From the NCBI GenBank assembly GCA_910583775.1, contig CAJTYD010000038.1, positions 1-26,629 of the forward strand: 26,629 bases of DNA, in the 5' to 3' direction. Source of the DNA: an uncultured Muribaculaceae bacterium. Its GTDB lineage: Bacteria > Bacteroidota > Bacteroidia > Bacteroidales > Muribaculaceae. The position numbers and the translations under genes were made by a program. Under the pieces are notes generated by a model. The model did no database searches, was not told the DNA's origin, and saw only the letters and a list, made by a program, of their open reading frames with translations. Of this stretch, positions 22,606-26,629 are shown in pieces; position 1 is the first letter of the stretch; each line of letters begins with the position of its first letter.

Positions 22606-24159
22606 ATGAGCAAACAGGAAGAAAAGATTAGTCAGCTTATAGAGAAACGTGCCGAGGCTCGTCTTGGCGGCGGTCAGAAAGCTATCGACAAACAGCATGA
22701 ACGCGGAAAATATACAGCGCGCGAAAGAATAGCCATGCTTCTCGACGAAGGCAGCTTCGAGGAGCTTGATATGTTTGTGACTCACCGTTGCACCAACTTC
22801 GGGCAGGACAAGAAACATATCCTCGGTGATGGCGTCGTAACCGGTTTCGGTACTGTTGAAGGTCGCCTTGTTTACGTTTTCGCACAGGATTTCACCGTAT
22901 TCGGAGGTTCGCTTTCCGAGACAATGGCTCAGAAAATCTGCAAGGTCATGGATATGGCCATGAAGATGGGTGCACCCGTTATCGGGCTCAACGACTCAGG
23001 CGGTGCCCGTATCCAGGAAGGTATCAACGCTCTTGGCGGATACGCTGAGATTTTCCAGCGCAACATCATGGCATCGGGCGTTATTCCCCAGATTTCCGCA
23101 ATTCTCGGTCCATGTGCCGGCGGAGCGGTATACAGCCCTGCCCTTACCGACTTCACAATCATGACCAAAGGCATATCATATATGTTCCTTACCGGTCCGA
23201 CGGTTGTCAAGACAGTTACAGGCGAGGATGTTTCGCAGGAGCAGCTCGGCGGCGCTTCCGTTCACTCCACCAAAAGCGGTGTGACACACTTCGCCACAGA
23301 GTCGGAAGAGGATGCCATCAAGGTTATCCGTCAGCTTCTCAGCTACATTCCTCAGAACAATCTCGAAGAGACTCCTCTTGTTGAATGCAACGACCCGATC
23401 GATCGCCTTGAGGATAAGCTCAACGATATTATCCCGGACAGCGCAAAACGTTCCTACGATATGTATGACGTTATCCAGTCGGTTGTCGACAATGGTGAAT
23501 TCCTTGAGATTCAGAAAGATTTCGCCAAGAATATCATCGTCGGCTTCGCCCGCATGAACGGCCAGGCTGTCGGTGTTGTAGCCAACCAGCCTAAGGTGCT
23601 TGCCGGAGTTCTCGACTCCAACGCCTCGCGCAAGGGCGCACGCTTCGTCAGATTCTGCGATGCCTTCAACATTCCTCTGGTAACATTGGTTGACGTTCCC
23701 GGATTCCTTCCCGGAACAGGCCAGGAATACAACGGTGTCATCCTGCATGGCGCAAAGCTTCTTTATGCCTACGGCGAGGCCACCGTTCCTAAAGTTACCG
23801 TTACACTCCGCAAGAGCTACGGCGGAAGCCACATCGTGATGAGCTGCAAGCAGCTCCGCGGTGACGTGAACTATGCTTGGCCCTCTGCCGAGATCGCCGT
23901 TATGGGTGCGGAAGGCGCTGTCGGAGTGCTCTATGCCAAAGAGGCAAAGACTCATGAGAATCCAGCCGAATTCAAGAAAGAAAAAGAGGCTGAATACACC
24001 GAGCTCTTCGCCAATCCTTATCAGGCAGCAAAATATGGCTACATCGACGATGTGATCGAGCCCAGAAACACCCGTTTCCGCATAATCAAGGCTTTGAACA
24101 TGCTTGCCACTAAGAAACAGACAAATCCTGCCAAGAAACATGGCAATATACCTCTTTAA
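22606..24159 (+). CDS. mmdA: Methylmalonyl-CoA decarboxylase alpha subunit (carboxyltransferase, PccB-like)
   Basis: Carboxyltransferase subunit that removes the carboxyl group from (S)-methylmalonyl-CoA and places it on biotin of the carrier subunit. From the ATG at 22606 the protein is 517 residues, usual for this family. The crotonase-type halves are marked by NDSGGARIQEG (about residue 130) and GPCAGGAVYSPAL (about 167) in the first, and GFLPGTGQEYNG (about 365) and SCKQLRGD in the second. An ATG at 22570 would lie in the hairpin loop and add a non-homologous leader, so it is rejected. By sequence alone it could equally be called propionyl-CoA carboxylase beta; the adjacent membrane subunits and absence of a biotin carboxylase gene point to the decarboxylase. 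Confidence 0.92.
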   Translation: MSKQEEKISQLIEKRAEARLGGGQKAIDKQHERGKYTARERIAMLLDEGSFEELDMFVTHRCTNFGQDKKHILGDGVVTGFGTVEGRLVYVFAQDFTVFGGSLSETMAQKICKVMDMAMKMGAPVIGLNDSGGARIQEGINALGGYAEIFQRNIMASGVIPQISAILGPCAGGAVYSPALTDFTIMTKGISYMFLTGPTVVKTVTGEDVSQEQLGGASVHSTKSGVTHFATESEEDAIKVIRQLLSYIPQNNLEETPLVECNDPIDRLEDKLNDIIPDSAKRSYDMYDVIQSVVDNGEFLEIQKDFAKNIIVGFARMNGQAVGVVANQPKVLAGVLDSNASRKGARFVRFCDAFNIPLVTLVDVPGFLPGTGQEYNGVILHGAKLLYAYGEATVPKVTVTLRKSYGGSHIVMSCKQLRGDVNYAWPSAEIAVMGAEGAVGVLYAKEAKTHENPAEFKKEKEAEYTELFANPYQAAKYGYIDDVIEPRNTRFRIIKALNMLATKKQTNPAKKHGNIPL

Positions 24160-24170
24160 AAACAATCAGA

Positions 24171-24785
24171 ATGTTAAAAAAACATATTTTGAGCGTTGCA
24201 TTGAGCGGAATGCTGATGACCATGACCCTTCCGGTCATGGCATCGGCTCCCGTTGAACCGCAACATGAATATACCGAGGTATCGACCCAGGACGAGCAGA
24301 TCAATGTAGAAGGCGACTGGGTAGAAAGCAAGGAGGTCAATACCGTTCAGGAAAGCGAGCTCACGCGCAAGGCCATCCAGGCAGAGAAAGCGCGCAATGC
24401 AGCCGAAAACGACCGTTTCGGCGGTGCCATCACAATTATCGCGATGTGTATAGTTCTGTCCGCCCTTATCATCCTGAGCCTTCTATTCCTCGGATTCGGC
24501 AAGATTTCCTCCATCATTCTCACAAAGAAGAAGCGCGCTGCTCATGGAGTTACCTCGGAGACATCGGAGGAACATCACGAAGAGCTTGACTCTGGTGAGG
24601 TTATCGCCGCTATCGGAATGGCTTTGGCTGAACATTTCGGACAGGGTCATGATATGGAGGACACCATCCTTACGATCAAACGTATGAGAAAAGCCTACTC
24701 TCCCTGGAATTCCAAAATCTATAATATGCGTCACATGCCGGAAATGAATGCCGCAAGCGCTTCAGTCCGCCGCCCGCTTAAATAA
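24171..24785 (+). CDS. OadG-type membrane subunit of the sodium-pumping decarboxylase
   Basis: Small membrane subunit thought to hold the carboxyltransferase and sodium-pump subunits together. The 204 residues comprise a signal peptide (about 1-25, VMASA), a hydrophilic, presumably periplasmic segment rich in Glu and Gln (26-82), one membrane helix (84-110), a basic KKKR stop-transfer and a cytoplasmic tail. The tail ends in the family motif SPWNSKIYNMRHMPE before a short extension. This is much longer than the roughly 80-residue OadG of Klebsiella because of the cleavable N-terminus and the long tail. It starts 11 bases after mmdA. The OadG/gamma or MmdD/delta name depends on the nomenclature used. 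Confidence 0.85.
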   Translation: MLKKHILSVALSGMLMTMTLPVMASAPVEPQHEYTEVSTQDEQINVEGDWVESKEVNTVQESELTRKAIQAEKARNAAENDRFGGAITIIAMCIVLSALIILSLLFLGFGKISSIILTKKKRAAHGVTSETSEEHHEELDSGEVIAAIGMALAEHFGQGHDMEDTILTIKRMRKAYSPWNSKIYNMRHMPEMNAASASVRRPLK

Positions 24786-24803
24786 TCCTATATCTAAATC
24801 AAA

Positions 24804-25256
24804 ATGAAAGAATATAAATACAAAATAAACGGACTGAAGTTCAATGTTTCCGTCGGTGACGTTGTCGAAAATGAAGTCCGCGTGGAAGTAAACGGCACCC
24901 CCTATAAAGTGGAGCTCGAAAAGACTAAATCTTCCAAACCTTCAAAACCGGCAATGTCTCAGGCAGGAAAGACCGAATCAGCAAAGGCTGTGGTCGCAGC
25001 CGCTCCGACCCAGCAGGTAAAGCCCGTTGTGTCTGCCGGAGTAGCCTCCGCAGTCAAGAGTCCTCTTCCCGGAACCGTGATGAGCTTCTCCGTGAAGGAG
25101 GGTGATTCCGTTAAACAGGGCGACACCGTCTGCATCCTCGAGGCCATGAAGATGGAAAACGACATCCACTCAGACAAGGGAGGAACGGTTAAAAAGATTC
25201 TTGTAAACGTAGGAGACGCCATCCTCGAGGGAACCGATATCATGATTATTGAATAA
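24804..25256 (+). CDS. mmdC: Biotin carboxyl carrier subunit of methylmalonyl-CoA decarboxylase
   Basis: Carries the biotin-bound carboxyl group from the alpha subunit to the membrane beta subunit. The 150 residues consist of an N-terminal beta-structured segment (1-40), a flexible linker rich in Ala, Pro, Lys and Val (about 41-84), and a biotinyl domain (85-150) with EAMKMEND, K116 being the biotinylated lysine. PLPGTVMSF at the domain start is typical. It begins 18 bases after the OadG-type gene. The same protein could in principle serve another biotin enzyme, but the context is specific. Confidence 0.92.
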   Translation: MKEYKYKINGLKFNVSVGDVVENEVRVEVNGTPYKVELEKTKSSKPSKPAMSQAGKTESAKAVVAAAPTQQVKPVVSAGVASAVKSPLPGTVMSFSVKEGDSVKQGDTVCILEAMKMENDIHSDKGGTVKKILVNVGDAILEGTDIMIIE

Positions 25257-25287
25257 TCCGGCTGTATCAGCTATTAATTATCAGATT

Positions 25288-26457
25288 ATGATATTGGCCA
25301 GTGAATACTCATTCGGAGGTTTTATGAGCCAGACGATTGCAGATTTCTGGAAATTCACCGGATTCTACAACTGCGAATGGACTAACCTCGTCATGCTTGC
25401 CGTAGGATGTTTCTTCGTATGGCTTGCGATAAAGAAAAATTTCGAACCCCTTCTGCTCGTTCCGATCGGCTTCGGTATGCTTATCGGCAATATACCCTTC
25501 CAGGCCGGAATGGAGATAGGTATCTATGAGCCGGGATCCGTTCTCAATATCCTCTATAACGGTGTAGAGAAAGGATGGTATCCTCCTCTGATCTTCCTCG
25601 GCATCGGCGCGATGACCGATTTCTCCGCTCTTCTCGCCAACCCGAAACTGATGATCATCGGAGCATGCGCCCAGTTCGGTATCTTCGGCGCATACATGCT
25701 TGCTCTTCTTTGCGGATTCGATCCTCTGTCGGCAGGCTGCGTTGCCATCATCGGAGGTGCCGACGGCCCGACTGCAATTTTCACAACGTCCAAGCTCAAT
25801 CCCGAGTTGCTCGGCGCAGTAGCGGTTTCGGCATATTCCTATATGGCTCTGATTCCGCTTATCCAGCCCCCTCTGATGCGTCTTTTCACCACCCAGAAGG
25901 AGCGTATGATCAAAATGAAACCGGCACGCGTAGTGAGCCAGAACGAGAAAATCATTTTCCCCATCGTCGGTCTGCTTCTGACATGCTTCGTGGTTCCTTC
26001 GGGCATTCCTCTGTTGGGTATGCTTTTCTTCGGTAACCTTCTCCGTGAGAGCGGAGTCACCACACGTCTTGCAAAAACCGCAAGCAACGCCATGACGGAT
26101 ATCGTGACAATTCTTCTTGGACTTACAGTGGGAGCTTCCACTCAGGCCGACAAATTCCTTACCGTCGACACTCTCCTTATCTTCGGTCTCGGTTTTTGTG
26201 CATTCATTATCGCATCTTCCGCAGGTGTGCTCTCGGTCAAGCTTTTCAACCTGTTCCTCAGAAAAGGCAAGAAGATCAATCCGCTTATCGGAAATGCCGG
26301 CGTATCCGCAGTTCCTATGGCGGCTCGAATTTCCAACAACATTGGTCTCGAATACGATCCTTCGAACTATCTGCTTATGCACGCGATGGGTCCCAATGTT
26401 GCCGGCGTTATCGGATCAGCAGTGGCTGCCGGTGTCCTTCTCAGCTTCCTGGGTTAA
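25288..26457 (+). CDS. mmdB: Sodium-translocating decarboxylase beta subunit (OadB/MmdB)
   Basis: Polytopic inner-membrane subunit that decarboxylates carboxybiotin and pumps sodium out. About ten hydrophobic segments are visible. The two ion-pathway signatures are present: GGADGPTAIF (Asp at residue 159 from this start) and GNAGVSAVPMAAR near residue 335. Three in-frame ATGs compete: 25249 (overlapping the carrier gene by eight bases), 25288, and 25324. The last has a GGAGG seven bases upstream and aligns best with the short family N-terminus; 25288 is given as a compromise. This would make 389 residues, normal for the family. Last gene of the operon, with a terminator 30 bases after the stop. 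Confidence 0.92.
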   Translation: MILASEYSFGGFMSQTIADFWKFTGFYNCEWTNLVMLAVGCFFVWLAIKKNFEPLLLVPIGFGMLIGNIPFQAGMEIGIYEPGSVLNILYNGVEKGWYPPLIFLGIGAMTDFSALLANPKLMIIGACAQFGIFGAYMLALLCGFDPLSAGCVAIIGGADGPTAIFTTSKLNPELLGAVAVSAYSYMALIPLIQPPLMRLFTTQKERMIKMKPARVVSQNEKIIFPIVGLLLTCFVVPSGIPLLGMLFFGNLLRESGVTTRLAKTASNAMTDIVTILLGLTVGASTQADKFLTVDTLLIFGLGFCAFIIASSAGVLSVKLFNLFLRKGKKINPLIGNAGVSAVPMAARISNNIGLEYDPSNYLLMHAMGPNVAGVIGSAVAAGVLLSFLG

Positions 26458-26486
26458 GGAAATTACTACTCAACATACATTCATTG

Positions 26487-26520
26487 ACAAAAGAGATCTC
26501 TTCGGGGGTCTCTTTTGTTT
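26487..26520 (+). terminator. Intrinsic terminator of the decarboxylase operon
   Basis: ACAAAAGAGA (26487-26496) pairs with TCTCTTTTGT (26509-26518), extended inward by a T-G and a C-G pair, and followed by further Ts. The remaining 109 bases to the window end (26521-26629) are AT-rich; I see no ORF, promoter or repeat there. Confidence 0.8.
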
Positions 26521-26629
26521 GAATTAATCTACCTTATTTCAGCGGGCCGTTGATAAAAACATATAAACGATGTAAATTTTTGTGAACCATCTTCTCCCCC
26601 CTGCGTTTTAAATATAGATTAGATAACTT

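Noticed and set aside
23176..24165. 329-codon minus-strand frame opposite mmdA
   Set aside because: It mirrors the codon bias of mmdA and has no recognisable domain, promoter or start context.
25309..26382. 357-codon minus-strand frame opposite the beta subunit gene
   Set aside because: Its product would be highly charged and rich in Cys and His, typical of the antisense of a membrane protein gene.
1..26629. CRISPR array, tRNA, rRNA, insertion sequence or prophage
   Set aside because: I saw no regularly spaced repeats, no cloverleaf-like sequence in the gaps, no transposase or integrase frame and no phage gene.

Overview
The window looks like chromosome of a gut-type Bacteroidales bacterium, most likely Muribaculaceae-like. 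Evidence seen in the sequence: -7 boxes of the Bacteroidetes form TAnnTTTG, A-rich translation starts with almost no Shine-Dalgarno motif, a fused LpxC-FabZ protein, an HU(CCDC81-type)/SPOR protein, and the Bacteroidia-specific DUF4295 ribosomal protein directly after L28 and L33. The family assignment is inference. Almost everything is core metabolism or envelope biogenesis. I see no phage genes, insertion sequence, CRISPR array, tRNA or rRNA.

Layout. 1-285: AT-rich region with a leftward promoter for a gene outside the window and a palindromic element in front of dsbD. 286-3185: a three-domain DsbD thiol reductase translationally coupled to a TPR protein. 3186-4250: a promoter and an HU/SPOR protein starting at TTG. 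4396-5232: a promoter, rpmB, rpmG and the DUF4295 gene, closed by a strong bidirectional terminator. 5255-5737 (minus): a small outer-membrane beta-barrel protein. 5825-17497: a long rightward run, from a promoter through nadE, a YrdC/TsaC protein, a polyprenyl-phosphate sugar transferase, a CLC chloride protein with CBS domains, fmt, menD, menB, menC and menE. 17636-18506: a Crp/Fnr-type regulator with its own promoter and a bidirectional terminator. 18526-21735 (minus): lpxD, lpxC-fabZ and lpxA, the first acylation and deacetylation steps of lipid A synthesis. 21736-22119: divergent promoter region with a probably structured leader. 22120-26520: methylmalonyl-CoA epimerase and the four subunits of a biotin-dependent, sodium-pumping methylmalonyl-CoA decarboxylase, ending at a terminator. 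26521-26629: nothing recognisable.

How the genes work together. The men genes convert isochorismate to dihydroxynaphthoyl-CoA for menaquinone, used in anaerobic fumarate respiration. The epimerase/decarboxylase operon converts (R)-methylmalonyl-CoA through the (S) form to propionyl-CoA while pumping sodium, which is the end of the succinate-propionate fermentation route. The two clusters therefore fit one anaerobic energy scheme. The lpx operon and the sugar transferase serve the cell surface.

The most unusual item is a pair of related palindromic elements, about 100-110 bp each, placed just upstream of dsbD and nadE. Their arms are built on GAAGTTGTTTAAAC and its complement. At nadE the element lies downstream of a recognisable promoter, so it would be transcribed and could form a 21-bp RNA stem. 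No complete new enzymatic or defence system is visible.
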